From the NCBI RefSeq assembly GCF_003315175.1, contig NZ_QNRQ01000001.1, forward strand, positions 716,676 to 780,675: a stretch of DNA of 64,000 nt, written 5' to 3'. Within the stretch, counting starts at the first letter, position 1; each line of letters starts with the position of its first letter. The position numbers were made by a program, and so were the translations under genes. Positions 17,961-28,931 of this stretch are shown here, one piece after another. The notes beneath the pieces are model-generated. The model ran no database searches, had not been told where the DNA came from, and saw only the letters and a program-made list of their open reading frames with translations. Origin of the DNA: Eoetvoesiella caeni. Lineage in GTDB: Bacteria; Pseudomonadota; Gammaproteobacteria; Burkholderiales; Burkholderiaceae_B.

Positions 17961-18114
17961 GGCCTGGCCTCCGATTTCTCCTGAGCTGATTCCTCATGGA
18001 AAGAGCGACACAAAGGCGTGCCGCAGGCGTCAGGATCGGTGCCGGGTCAGTGCCGGTCAAAGACCGTTTTCGGCAGAAAAGTCGAGCAAAAAGACAGAAT
18101 GAGTGCGACGGCGA

Positions 18115-18153
18115 GCCAACGAAAAACGCCGCAAGCGCAGGCGCATTGCGGCG
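18115..18153 (-). terminator. Rho-independent terminator after eexN-like gene
   Basis: On the minus strand ACGCCGCA and TGCGGCGT (18146-18153 and 18125-18132) form an 8-bp stem with a 13-nt loop, followed by T's. It ends the LysR-eexN transcript and separates it from the traG operon. A second A/T tract lies at 18161-18170. Confidence 0.7.
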
Positions 18154-18197
18154 TATCGAGCAAAAAAAATTAAGGCGATTCGGCGAACCGCCAACGA

Positions 18198-18476
18198 TCA
18201 GAACTTAGGAGGTTCCTTCGGTGGTGTGTACGGCGTTTCGCCGTCGCCATAGAATCGCTTGCGCGTGGCCTCGGTCACCCGGTTGCACAGCAAGTCGCCC
18301 AGCTTCGGTCGGTCGGTCTTGCATTGCTGGCGCAGCTCTTTGAGCCGCTCGGGATTGGCCGCCAGTTCTTCCACCGTCGGGATATTCGCTTCCGAGGTGT
18401 CGGCCTTCTGAGGCATCTCAGACGGGCCGCAAGCAGTCAACGCGGCAGCCAGTAAAAGCGGAAGTATCTTCCTCAT
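18198..18476 (-). CDS. EexN/TrbK-type entry-exclusion lipoprotein
   Basis: A 92-residue predicted lipoprotein with signal MRKILPLLLAAALTACGPSE (lipobox LTAC). The mature part, EELAANPERLKELRQQCKTDRP then RKRFYG, resembles EexN-type entry-exclusion proteins and the trbK-like product at 10247-10579. Its ATG overlaps the stop of the upstream LysR gene by 4 bp, so the two are coupled. It would lie in the inner or outer membrane and block redundant entry of the same element. Confidence 0.75.
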   Translation of the reverse strand: MRKILPLLLAAALTACGPSEMPQKADTSEANIPTVEELAANPERLKELRQQCKTDRPKLGDLLCNRVTEATRKRFYGDGETPYTPPKEPPKF

Positions 18477-19417
18477 GATGCGGGTTCCTCCGATATGTCA
18501 GAACAGCGGCCTCGCATAGGCCTGGGAGATTCCAGGGATTCGATCGCCTGTACGCGCCCAATAAATCGTTCTAGCACTTCCAGCGGCTCACTTTCGGGAT
18601 ACAGCAAATAAGTGGTCAGCGGCGGTACGCGCGACGCCAGAGGCCGGGCCACTACGCCAGGTTCACGGCTGGCAGCAATGCGCGCCGCACCTGCCAGCCC
18701 AAGCGCAAAGCCTGCCGCCACCAGCGCCATCATCAGGTCGGCGGATGCCACTCGTTCCGCGATCAGCGGCTCCATTTCGGTACGGCGCAATACTCGCTCG
18801 ACATGCTTGGCATGGCCTTCACAGATTTGTGGGTCACACAGGACAAGCGGATAGCGCAGCAGTTCGTCCAGAGGAATCCGCTTGTGGGCCAGCAGTGGAT
18901 GCCGAGCTGGCACCGCAACCATGAGCGGATCGCTCCAGACAGGTAGAGCGAAGATGCCATCGCCTACCTCGTCGGACTGCGCAAATCCCACGTCGTACGA
19001 GTCGTCATGCAGTCCCTTGATCTGCTGCGACAGTGGAATCTCGAAGAATCTGAGTTCCACTTCGGGTTCTTCCTGCCGGCATTGCGCCAGCAATGCCGGC
19101 AAGCGCGACGGTGTAATGCCGTCCGATAATGCTACGCGCAATTGTCCGTGAAAGCCGTTAGCTGCCGCTCGCACGCTATCCCGTGCTTGCTCCAAGGCGG
19201 TGAATACACGGCGCACATGCTCCAAGAACAACTTGCCAGAACGGGTCAATTGCGTGCTGCGCGTGGTGCGCGCAAATAGCAGGACACCCAACTCCTCCTC
19301 AAGCTCCTTGATTGCGCGCGACAACGGTGATTGCTCGATGTGCAGTCGCTCGGCAGCACGAACAAAGCGAAGCTCCTCTGCAACTGCGAGAAAGTATCGA
19401 AGGTGGCGTAACTCCAT
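18473..19417 (-). CDS. LysR-family transcriptional regulator
   Basis: A 314-residue LysR regulator: N-terminal winged helix (MELRHLRYFLAVAEELRFVRAAERLHIEQSPLSRAIKELEEELG, residues 1-44), then a periplasmic-binding-like effector domain (about 90-295). Its gene diverges from the porin-kdp genes and is joined to the eexN-like gene. LysR genes at this place recur in Tn4371-like elements, so it may control transfer genes, the divergent cargo, or both. The ligand is unknown. Confidence 0.9.
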   Translation of the reverse strand: MELRHLRYFLAVAEELRFVRAAERLHIEQSPLSRAIKELEEELGVLLFARTTRSTQLTRSGKLFLEHVRRVFTALEQARDSVRAAANGFHGQLRVALSDGITPSRLPALLAQCRQEEPEVELRFFEIPLSQQIKGLHDDSYDVGFAQSDEVGDGIFALPVWSDPLMVAVPARHPLLAHKRIPLDELLRYPLVLCDPQICEGHAKHVERVLRRTEMEPLIAERVASADLMMALVAAGFALGLAGAARIAASREPGVVARPLASRVPPLTTYLLYPESEPLEVLERFIGRVQAIESLESPRPMRGRCSDISEEPAS

Positions 19418-19894
19418 TCTTTCTATCTCGCTGACGTTTCATTTTCGGTCAAATCAATCACCCATATATGCAGCTTTAAGAAGATTGGCGCATATTTGAA
19501 AATTTCAGCTCGGTAGCGATTCTTTAAGTCGACTTGCAAGCCATGCAGCTCATTTTTGCAGTGCGCAAAAAGGAGACGAATCCAACCACAACAGTGTCAA
19601 TGAGGATAGCGTCTTGTATTTGATTGAATACTCTTACGCCGGAGGCCTGAAAACCATACCTCAAGCAGACTCCGCTCGTCGTAAATTCAACATAAATTTA
19701 CGATCACAGCCGCCGCGCGCGTACGCGAACGTCGAGGCGCTTGACCGACTTCACTAAACTCGTGTGCGACAGCGAAGATCCTCATAATTTACGTAGAATT
19801 TATGCGTGGAGATTGTTCATGAATGGAAAATTTACGCGCCTTCAGTGAATACTTGGTTGCATGGGCATTTCGCTATTCGTTCGCGAGAAAAATC
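19418..19894 (+). promoter_or_regulatory. AT-rich divergent regulatory region with repeated AATTTACG
   Basis: About 480 bases between lysR and the porin. The octamer AATTTACG occurs at 19695, 19786 and 19829, and inverted as CGTAAATT at 19680. The 19680-19702 pair is a perfect 8-bp inverted repeat with a 7-bp spacer. Such a cluster suggests operator sites for KdpE, the LysR protein or another factor. An in-frame upstream ATG at 19823 for the porin lies inside this region and is not preferred. Confidence 0.55.
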
Positions 19895-20599
19895 ATGCAT
19901 TTCGAAAAAATTCAGGCGATTAGAAAGGTCGTTGCTGCGATCAGCGTGCTGCTGCTTGGGGCGGCAACCAGCGTTCAAGCGCAAGTCTCCGGCAATGTTG
20001 CATTGACGTCGGACTACGTGTGGCGCGGCTCTTCACAGACACGTGAGAAGCCAGCGGTTCAAGCAGGAGTCAAGTACGCCCACGACTCCGGCTTCTATGC
20101 TTCGGCCTGGGGTTCCAACGTCAAGTTCAAGCCAGATAACAATGCCAGTAGCGAATTCGATATCGCTCTGGGCTGGAGCGGCAAGCTGGCAGAAGACTGG
20201 GCGCTTGATGCGTATTACCTGCGCTATCAATACCCCGGTACACAAGGCTCCCCCAACTGGAACGAAGTCAACGCGGCGCTTACTTGGCGCGACAACTACT
20301 GGCTGTCGGTGGGGCGCTCCACGAACGCGATGGCCAGCAAGACAACTGGTACCTATGCGCTCATCGGCGTGCGATACCCCGTCAATGAAAAATGGCGTTT
20401 CGAGGGCACGCTAGCGCGCTACTTCCTGGACAGCGCCTACGCGGATAGCTACACCCACGGCTCCCTGGGCGTGGTGTGGGGATTTCAAGCCCCATTCGAG
20501 GCAAGGCTGACGCTGCACGGGACGGACTCCGCCGCAAAAAGAATGTTTCCCAGTATGGCGGGCTCTCGTGTTGAGTTCGCTCTGCAAGCCTCTTTCTAG
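19895..20599 (+). CDS. TorF-family putative porin
   Basis: A 234-residue outer-membrane beta-barrel of the TIGR02001/TorF type. It has a signal peptide (VVAAISVLLLGAATSVQAQ), then VSGNVALTSDYVWRGSSQT, a hallmark of the family. Alternating aromatic strands follow and the protein ends FALQASF with terminal Phe. The start at 19895 gives a standard signal; 19823 would add 24 residues ahead of it. It is followed 48 bp later by kdpF and may share its transcript. A role in K+ or small-solute passage is only inferred from context. Confidence 0.75.
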   Translation: MHFEKIQAIRKVVAAISVLLLGAATSVQAQVSGNVALTSDYVWRGSSQTREKPAVQAGVKYAHDSGFYASAWGSNVKFKPDNNASSEFDIALGWSGKLAEDWALDAYYLRYQYPGTQGSPNWNEVNAALTWRDNYWLSVGRSTNAMASKTTGTYALIGVRYPVNEKWRFEGTLARYFLDSAYADSYTHGSLGVVWGFQAPFEARLTLHGTDSAAKRMFPSMAGSRVEFALQASF

Positions 20600-20647
20600 A
20601 AATCATTAACTTGCCAGCAGCCTGGCAATTCTCAATAAAGGTGGATC

Positions 20648-20728
20648 ATGAATTTGATTATCGGATTGATATCGTTCGGATTATTTGCATATTTGCTTTA
20701 CGCACTGATTAGGCCTGAAAAATTCTGA
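20648..20728 (+). CDS. kdpF: KdpF-like small membrane protein
   Basis: A 26-residue single-helix peptide, MNLIIGLISFGLFAYLLYAL then IRPEKF. KdpF of about 29 residues stabilises the KdpFABC complex; the short hydrophobic helix with a C-terminal (R)PE(K/R)F is the family mark. It begins a cluster of kdp genes. Confidence 0.85.
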   Translation: MNLIIGLISFGLFAYLLYALIRPEKF

Positions 20729-20762
20729 TCACAAAATTATTCAAATCAATCGAGGTGCATTT

Positions 20763-20846
20763 ATGGGTGATTTCTTGTTTTTGGCATTGGCTTGCGGATT
20801 TTTCGTAATCACGGCGGGGTTCATCGTTGGCCTCGAAAAAATTTGA
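20763..20846 (+). CDS. Small membrane protein of the kdp operon (unnamed)
   Basis: A 27-residue ORF, MGDFLFLALACGFFVITAGF then IVGLEKI, one predicted helix. Short ORFs of this kind stand between kdpF and kdpA in many proteobacterial operons, but I know no established function. It is 34 bp after kdpF and 12 bp before kdpA. A second KdpF-like stabiliser is possible. Confidence 0.6.
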   Translation: MGDFLFLALACGFFVITAGFIVGLEKI

Positions 20847-20858
20847 TCGGAGTCCAAG

Positions 20859-22562
<1,704 letters not shown>

Positions 22563-22571
22563 GGAGTAGCT

Positions 22572-23246
22572 ATGACTGAAATTCAAACACAAGTCAGCCC
22601 GGCTGTGACATCGGCATTCAGCGGTGTCACCCGCCCGGTGCTTGTTTCTGCCGTGCTCTTCATGATCGTGACCGGACTGGTGTATCCACTGGCCACTACT
22701 GGTGTGGCCCAACTGCTCTTTAGCGATCAGGCGCAAGGCAGTTTGATTACTCGCAACGGACAGGCCGTCGGCTCGCGTGTCATTGGCCAGCTTTTCACGC
22801 AGCCTCAGTATTTCCATGGCCGCCCCAGTGCCACCTCCGGCACTGACCCGAACGATCCAGCCAATTCGATCGACCAGCCGTACAACGCTGCCAACAGCGG
22901 CGCGAGCAACCAGGGGGCGCTGAGCAAGAAACTGCTCGACGCCGTGGCAGAGCGCACCAAAGCCTACCGGGAGGAAAACGGTCTGGCAGCTGACGCGAAG
23001 GTACCGGTCGATGCGGTGACCGCATCTGCCTCCGGCCTTGACCCGCACATTTCGTTAGCGAACGCCCGGCTGCAAGTGCCCCGGGTGGCAAAGGCGCGCA
23101 ATGTGCCTGAGAAGGATGTGCTGTCGGTGCTGGAACAGAACACAGCGCAACGTCAGCTCGGCGTTCTTGGCGAACCCCGCGTCAATGTGCTGGAACTCAA
23201 CCTTGCACTGGACGAGGCCTTCAAGGCCCGGCCAGTCACTCAATAA
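22572..23246 (+). CDS. kdpC: Potassium-transporting ATPase subunit KdpC
   Basis: A 224-residue protein with one N-terminal membrane helix ([19 protein letters not shown], about residues 19-37) and a periplasmic KdpC domain. It contains [35 protein letters not shown], and the C-terminal [14 protein letters not shown]. KdpC raises K+ affinity of the pump. RBS AAGGAG stands 6-7 bp before the ATG. Its place between kdpA and kdpB is unusual. Confidence 0.95.
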   Translation: MTEIQTQVSPAVTSAFSGVTRPVLVSAVLFMIVTGLVYPLATTGVAQLLFSDQAQGSLITRNGQAVGSRVIGQLFTQPQYFHGRPSATSGTDPNDPANSIDQPYNAANSGASNQGALSKKLLDAVAERTKAYREENGLAADAKVPVDAVTASASGLDPHISLANARLQVPRVAKARNVPEKDVLSVLEQNTAQRQLGVLGEPRVNVLELNLALDEAFKARPVTQ

Positions 23247-23260
23247 AGCTGGGAGTTTTT

Positions 23261-25360
23261 ATGTCCCAAACAAAAGTCATCACGTCTACTAATAGCACCG
23301 GCCCATCTGGTAAGCCGCCAAACCCTCAGCCCGGCGCCCTGCCATGGTCCTCGATTATTGGTGAAGCGTTCCGTAAGCTGTCTCCAAGGGTGCAGATGAA
23401 GAACCCAGTGATGTTTGTCGTGTATATCGGCAGCATCGTGGCAACGGTTCTGGGGATTCAGGCTGTGCGAGGAGATGGCGACGCCCCGGCGGGCTTCATC
23501 TTTGCAGTGGCTGCCTGGCTCTGGTTCACCGTGCTCTTCGCCAACGCAGCCGAGGCATTGGCCGAGGGCCGCGGCAAAGCGCATGCTCAAGCGCTGCGCG
23601 CCTCTCGGCGGCGAGTGGTTGCCCGTGTGCTCAAGGAACCTAAGCTAGACGGTACGAGCTGGCCCGTCCCCAGCGACGAATTGGCCGTGGGTGCTTACGT
23701 CCACGTCAACGCCGGAGAAACCATCCCAGCGGACGGTGAGGTACTGGTTGGGGTTGCCTCCGTCGATGAGTCAGCCATCACAGGGGAGTCGGCCCCGGTG
23801 ATCCGCGAGGCTGGGGGCGATCTCAGCTCAGTTACCGGCGGAACCCGCGTGCTCTCAGACTGGATCATCATGCGCGTCACAGCGAAGCCTGGTGAGGCGT
23901 TCCTTGACCGCATGATCGCCATGGTTGAGGGTGCCAAGCGAGGCAAGACACCTAACGAGCTTGCGCTGAACATCCTGTTGGTCGCCCTGACGCTGATCTT
24001 CCTGCTGGTGTGCGTGACCCTGTTGCCGTTCTCCATGTTCGGCGTACAGGTCAATGGCGCAGGGCAGCCGGTGAGCATCACGGTCCTCATTGCCTTGCTC
24101 GTGTGCCTGATCCCGACCACCATCGGCGCGCTGCTATCGGCGGTCGGCATCGCCGGCATGAGCCGGATGATGAACGCCAATGTTCTGGCGACCTCCGGCC
24201 GTGCGATCGAAGCTGCTGGTGACGTTGACGTGCTCCTGCTCGACAAGACTGGCACAATCACCCTAGGCAACCGTGAAGCCGTCAGGTTTGTACCCGCTCC
24301 AGGCCTCTCGGAGCAGGCTGTTGCCGACGCTGCCTACCTGGCTTCGCTGGCCGACGAAACGCCGGAAGGCCGTTCCATCGTGACGCTGGCCAAGCGCAGC
24401 TTCAATGTCAAGCCTCGGACACTGGATGGTGCGCAGCCCATTGCATTCAGTGCGATGACACGCATGAGTGGCATCGACATCGATAATCGGCAACTGCGCA
24501 AAGGGGCTGCATCGGCGATTCGTGCCTATGTGGAGCATGCCGGTGGGACGTTCCCTGAGGCCGTCAATCTGACAGTCGAGGAAATTTCTCGGCGCGGCAG
24601 CACCCCCCTGGTTGTGGCTGACGGCCCCCGCGTCATCGGTGTGGTTGAACTCAAGGACATCATCAAGCATGGAATCAAGGAGCGCTTCGCCCAGCTGCGT
24701 TCCATGGGCATCAAGACGGTCATGATCACGGGTGACAACAGGCTTACCGCTGCCTCGATTGCCGCTGATGCTGGAGTGGACGACTTTCTTGCAGAAGCGA
24801 CGCCTGAAGACAAGCTCAGCCTGATCCGCAAATACCAGGCCGAAGGCCGCTTGGTGGCGATGACGGGAGACGGCACCAACGACGCACCCGCCCTTGCACA
24901 GGCTGACGTGGCAGTGGCCATGAACAGCGGCACTCAAGCCGCGAAAGAAGCGGGCAACATGGTGGATCTGGACAGCAATCCCACCAAGCTTCTGCGTGTC
25001 GTCGAGGTGGGCAAGCAGATGATCATGACGCGAGGGGCATTGACCACGTTCAGTGTAGCGAATGACCTGGCGAAGTACTTCGCGATCATTCCGGCCGCGT
25101 TCGTCGCCACTTATCCGGCATTGGGAGCATTGAACGTGATGGGCTTGCACAGTCCCAGCTCGGCGATTCTATCCGCGGTGATCTTCAATGCGCTGATCAT
25201 CGTCGCCTTGATACCGCTTGCCCTACGTGGCGTGAAATATCGGTCCGAACCTGCATCCCACCTGCTCAGGCGCAATCTACTGATCTACGGGGTCGGTGGC
25301 CTCATCGCGCCGTTCATTGGAATCAAGCTGATAGACATTCTACTGACCCCATTCTTCTGA
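23261..25360 (+). CDS. kdpB: Potassium-transporting P-type ATPase subunit KdpB
   Basis: KdpB hydrolyses ATP for high-affinity K+ uptake. The 699-residue P-type ATPase has the actuator motif [10 protein letters not shown] (about residue 170), phosphorylation site [12 protein letters not shown] (about residue 328), [11 protein letters not shown], and the hinge [19 protein letters not shown]. Seven or so membrane segments are visible. RBS GGGAG precedes the ATG, 14 bp after kdpC. Confidence 0.97.
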   Translation: MSQTKVITSTNSTGPSGKPPNPQPGALPWSSIIGEAFRKLSPRVQMKNPVMFVVYIGSIVATVLGIQAVRGDGDAPAGFIFAVAAWLWFTVLFANAAEALAEGRGKAHAQALRASRRRVVARVLKEPKLDGTSWPVPSDELAVGAYVHVNAGETIPADGEVLVGVASVDESAITGESAPVIREAGGDLSSVTGGTRVLSDWIIMRVTAKPGEAFLDRMIAMVEGAKRGKTPNELALNILLVALTLIFLLVCVTLLPFSMFGVQVNGAGQPVSITVLIALLVCLIPTTIGALLSAVGIAGMSRMMNANVLATSGRAIEAAGDVDVLLLDKTGTITLGNREAVRFVPAPGLSEQAVADAAYLASLADETPEGRSIVTLAKRSFNVKPRTLDGAQPIAFSAMTRMSGIDIDNRQLRKGAASAIRAYVEHAGGTFPEAVNLTVEEISRRGSTPLVVADGPRVIGVVELKDIIKHGIKERFAQLRSMGIKTVMITGDNRLTAASIAADAGVDDFLAEATPEDKLSLIRKYQAEGRLVAMTGDGTNDAPALAQADVAVAMNSGTQAAKEAGNMVDLDSNPTKLLRVVEVGKQMIMTRGALTTFSVANDLAKYFAIIPAAFVATYPALGALNVMGLHSPSSAILSAVIFNALIIVALIPLALRGVKYRSEPASHLLRRNLLIYGVGGLIAPFIGIKLIDILLTPFF

Positions 25361-25380
25361 AATTTAATCCTATGGAATAA

Positions 25381-25407
25381 TTGGGCAACGCTAAAAACGT
25401 TGCCCAA
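25381..25407 (+). promoter_or_regulatory. Hairpin between kdpB and kdpD
   Basis: TTGGGCAACG (25381-25390) and CGTTGCCCAA (25398-25407) form a perfect 10-bp stem with a 7-nt loop. No T-run follows on the plus strand, so this is more likely an mRNA-processing or attenuating structure than a full terminator. It lies over the upstream in-frame TTG that could otherwise be taken as the kdpD start. Confidence 0.55.
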
Positions 25408-25443
25408 AACTCTAGGACGTTACCGAGTTACGAGGACCGCCTT

Positions 25444-28185
25444 ATGGGAGCGACCCAACCCATAAAATCCGACGCCATACTGGGTGAACTCAAGCGAGAA
25501 TCTGCCGGGCGGTTGACGGTATTTCTGGGTGCTGCGCCTGGCGTTGGCAAGACCTACGCCATGCTGGCACGTGCGCGAGAACTGCACCGCCAAGGGGTGG
25601 ATGTCGTTATTGGTATCGTCGAAACCCATGGCCGTGGCGAGACCCGGGCTCTGGTCGAGGGGCTCCCACTGCTGCCTCGCAAAACAATTGAGTATCGAGG
25701 GCGGCAACTGGAGGAAATGGACCTGGATGGCTTGCTAGCACGCAAGCCGGCAATTGCCTTAGTAGATGAGCTGGCCCATCGCAATGCCCCTGGAAGCCGT
25801 CATGAGCGGCGCTGGCAGGATGTGGAGGAATTGCTCAACGCCGGTATCGACGTTTACACGACGGTCAATATCCAGCATCTGGAGAGTGTGAACGACGTTG
25901 TGCACCAGATTACAGGTATTCGAGTAAGCGAGACTGTTCCTGACACTATTTTTGAGCGTTTGCGTGACATTCGTCTGGTCGATTTGCCTGCGCGCGAACT
26001 GATAGAACGTCTGAACGATGGGAAAGTCTATATTCCCGAACAGGCTGCGAGAGCGCTACAGGCGTTCTTCTCACCGTCCAATCTCACCGCCTTGCGTGAG
26101 CTTGCAATGCAAACGGTGGCGGAGCACGTCGATGTCGACCTTCGCGAAAAGCGTGCCGCACGCGGGCTGGCAGGCAGTCCCATCCAACACCATGTGCTGA
26201 TCGCCATTGATGGCCGGGGACAATCCGAATATCTCGTGAGAGCGGGTTCCAGAATGGCCGAGCGACGTGGCTCGCCATGGTCAGTGGTCACCGTAGACAC
26301 AGGAAGGTCTGCCGACGCGACACAGCAAGTAGGCAGCATCGCCCAGCCGATCTCATGGCTCAGAAGGAACGCGCGTGCTGAGCAGCAACGTTTGATGGAG
26401 ATCGACAAGGCTTTTGCGCTAGCGCGCAATCTTGGCGGGGAGACGGAGGTGATGAACAACACCGACGTCACGCAGGCATTGCTGGACGCTGCGGAAGCGC
26501 GCGGCGCAAGATCCATTGTGATCGGTCGCACACGCGAGCGTCCTTTCGCCCGAATGTTCAACCGTACATTGACGCAGCAACTGCTTCAGCGCGGCGCTCG
26601 CTACGAACTGACGATTGTCAGCACACCGCAGGCGCGGCAGCAGACGATATATTGGACGGACACGGCCAGCAGCCGAATTACGAAACGGGAAGTCTCGCTG
26701 ATTCTTCTGGCCAGCGCTGCCGCCATAGGTTCAGCAGCCTTGGCTGAACGAGTTCTAGGATTACAGGATCTGTCGCTGATCTTTCTCGTCGCCGTTGTGC
26801 TGGTCGCGTCACGCACTCGCATGGCGTCAGCAGTTATCACTGCAGTTCTCTGCTTCTTGGCCTATGATTTCTTCTTTATCGAGCCAAAGCTTACCTTTCT
26901 GATCAGCGCCCCTCGGGGCGTCGCAACCGTAATGCTGTTTCTCGCAGCAGCACTGATCGCGGGGCGCTTGGCTTCGCAACTACGCAGACAAGTAGTGGCA
27001 CTGCGAGCCGCCAACACTCACGCTACAGCAATGCAGAAATTGGGACGCCAACTTGCCAAGGCAGCCGATCTTGGACAGGTTATTGCGTCAGGCGCCTCGA
27101 TACTAAGATCGACCCTTCATGCCGAAGCATGGATACGCATCAACGGGGAATCGGGGCCTACCGCAGCCACAACCCCGCTTACCGATAAAGATTTGATGGC
27201 GGCGGACTGGACGCAACAACACGGACAAATGAGCGGGCGTTACACAGACACCTTGAGTAGTTCCAGTTGGCTGTTCCTCCCAGTGCGTTCGGACAAAGAC
27301 GCGCTAGGCGTGGCCGGACTAAGGTTCCGGTCGGATATGGGTCGTCTATCGTTTGAGCAGCGCCGCCTCGCAGAAAGCATGGTGGAAGACATTGGTCAGG
27401 CGGCGCTACGCACGCGGTTGGTATCACAATTGGAGGAGGCGCGGGTCACGGGAGAAACGGAGCGTCTGCGGTCCGCGTTGTTGTCATCCGTGTCGCACGA
27501 TCTGCGCTCGCCCTTGTCATCGATGATAGGGGCGGCCGACAGTCTGGCGCGGTACGGCAAGAACATGGGAACGGAGGATCAGCAGAGTTTGCTGGAAACC
27601 ATTCATATTGAGGGCGAACGCCTGGATCGCTACATTCAGAACCTGCTCGACATGACGCGACTTGGGCAGCAGGGCCTGACGTTGACGCGCGACTGGATCG
27701 GTATAGACGAATTAGTGGGGTCGGCGTCAAGGCGTCTGCAACGGTACGAGCCGAATATCCGCCTGGAGCTCGACATTCCCTCGGGGCTGCCGCCGATTCA
27801 TGTCCATCCCGCCCTAATCGAGCAGGCTTTGTTCAACGTGATGGAAAACGCGGCAAAGTTCTCCCCTCTGGAAGTTCCCATCCACGTGAAGGTCCAGCGC
27901 AATGAAGATGGTCAATTGCAAGTAGACGTCTCGGACCGTGGTCCCGGCATTCCAGAAGACGAACGACGACGCATCTTCGATATGTTCTACAGCGTGGAGC
28001 GTGGCGACCGGGGCAAGCAAGGGACTGGTCTGGGATTGACGATAGTCCAAGGCATCGTGGGCGCCCATATGGGCAGCGTCCAGGCACTGCCCGGACGGGA
28101 AGGCAAGGGAACCACGATCCGTCTGACCTTGCCGTGGGGCGAATATGCCAAGCAAGAGGCGAAAGAAGATGATGGGACGACCTAA
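25444..28185 (+). CDS. kdpD: Sensor histidine kinase KdpD
   Basis: KdpD senses low K+ or osmotic state and phosphorylates KdpE. The 913-residue protein has the N-terminal KdpD domain with Walker-A-like FLGAAPGVGKTYAML, a USP-like domain, four membrane helices (about residues 400-510), and a GAF-like region. Then come the H-box SVSHDLRSPLSSMIGAAD and the HATPase with NVMENAAKFSP and GTGLGLTIVQGIVGAH. I place the start at ATG 25444 (MGATQPIKSDAILGEL), preceded by GAGG; an in-frame TTG at 25381 is inside a hairpin. Confidence 0.94.
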   Translation: MGATQPIKSDAILGELKRESAGRLTVFLGAAPGVGKTYAMLARARELHRQGVDVVIGIVETHGRGETRALVEGLPLLPRKTIEYRGRQLEEMDLDGLLARKPAIALVDELAHRNAPGSRHERRWQDVEELLNAGIDVYTTVNIQHLESVNDVVHQITGIRVSETVPDTIFERLRDIRLVDLPARELIERLNDGKVYIPEQAARALQAFFSPSNLTALRELAMQTVAEHVDVDLREKRAARGLAGSPIQHHVLIAIDGRGQSEYLVRAGSRMAERRGSPWSVVTVDTGRSADATQQVGSIAQPISWLRRNARAEQQRLMEIDKAFALARNLGGETEVMNNTDVTQALLDAAEARGARSIVIGRTRERPFARMFNRTLTQQLLQRGARYELTIVSTPQARQQTIYWTDTASSRITKREVSLILLASAAAIGSAALAERVLGLQDLSLIFLVAVVLVASRTRMASAVITAVLCFLAYDFFFIEPKLTFLISAPRGVATVMLFLAAALIAGRLASQLRRQVVALRAANTHATAMQKLGRQLAKAADLGQVIASGASILRSTLHAEAWIRINGESGPTAATTPLTDKDLMAADWTQQHGQMSGRYTDTLSSSSWLFLPVRSDKDALGVAGLRFRSDMGRLSFEQRRLAESMVEDIGQAALRTRLVSQLEEARVTGETERLRSALLSSVSHDLRSPLSSMIGAADSLARYGKNMGTEDQQSLLETIHIEGERLDRYIQNLLDMTRLGQQGLTLTRDWIGIDELVGSASRRLQRYEPNIRLELDIPSGLPPIHVHPALIEQALFNVMENAAKFSPLEVPIHVKVQRNEDGQLQVDVSDRGPGIPEDERRRIFDMFYSVERGDRGKQGTGLGLTIVQGIVGAHMGSVQALPGREGKGTTIRLTLPWGEYAKQEAKEDDGTT

Positions 28186-28903
28186 TGAATCGACTGCGAG
28201 CGCGCCGGCTGCCAGGATTCTTGTAATCGATGATGAACCGCAGATTCGCAAGTTCATCGACATCAGTTTGCGTTCGCAGGGCTATGCCACCCTGTTGGCA
28301 GGAACGGGACGCGAGGGACTAACGCTGCTAGCCAGTAAGGGGGCGGATCTCGTCGTTCTTGATCTGGGGCTGCCGGACAAGGACGGAAAGGAAGTTCTCA
28401 AAGAGCTTCGGCAGTGGTCACGCGTGCCTGTCATAGTGTTGACGGTGCGGTCCGGCGAGGAGGAAAAGGTAGCCTTGTTAGATGCGGGCGCTAACGATTA
28501 CGTGACCAAACCATTCGGTGTCGAGGAACTCATGGCGCGTATTCGCGCATTCCTGCGAACCGTAGGATCTGGTCTGGAGGAAGGTCCAGTCTATGACGAT
28601 GGGACTGTCAGCATAGATCTGGTAAACCGGGAAGTGACGGTTCATGGCCAGATCGTCACTTTAAGTCGTAAGGAGTTTTCTCTACTGTCTCTATTGGCTC
28701 TCCAACCAGGACGGTTGATCACGCAAACGCAAATTTTAAGGGAACTGTGGGGACCGACGCACGACGAAGATGCTCACTACTTACGCATTCTTGTCGGCAA
28801 GTTGCGTCACAAACTTGGAGACGATGCTTCCGCACCCCGTTATATCGTGACTGAACCTGGGGTTGGACTGAGATTCATCGCCAAGGAACGACAAACGGCT
28901 TGA
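28169..28903 (+). CDS. kdpE: Response regulator KdpE
   Basis: An OmpR/PhoB-type response regulator, partner of KdpD. It has a receiver domain with VIDDEPQIRKF, the phospho-acceptor Asp in DLVVLDLGLPDKDG, and Lys in DYVTKPFG. A C-terminal winged helix (VTLSRKEFSLLSLLALQPGRLITQ ... YLRILVGKLRHKLGDD) follows. The start at 28169 (MMGRPNEST) overlaps the end of kdpD; ATG 28145 is a less likely alternative. It should activate the kdp operon. Confidence 0.93.
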   Translation: MMGRPNESTASAPAARILVIDDEPQIRKFIDISLRSQGYATLLAGTGREGLTLLASKGADLVVLDLGLPDKDGKEVLKELRQWSRVPVIVLTVRSGEEEKVALLDAGANDYVTKPFGVEELMARIRAFLRTVGSGLEEGPVYDDGTVSIDLVNREVTVHGQIVTLSRKEFSLLSLLALQPGRLITQTQILRELWGPTHDEDAHYLRILVGKLRHKLGDDASAPRYIVTEPGVGLRFIAKERQTA

Positions 28904-28931
28904 ACTGAATACTGTGATCGGTAGCAAGTGG

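Noticed and set aside
25381..25443. TTG at 25381 as kdpD start
   Set aside because: It is part of a perfect hairpin, and ATG 25444 has a GAGG ribosome site.
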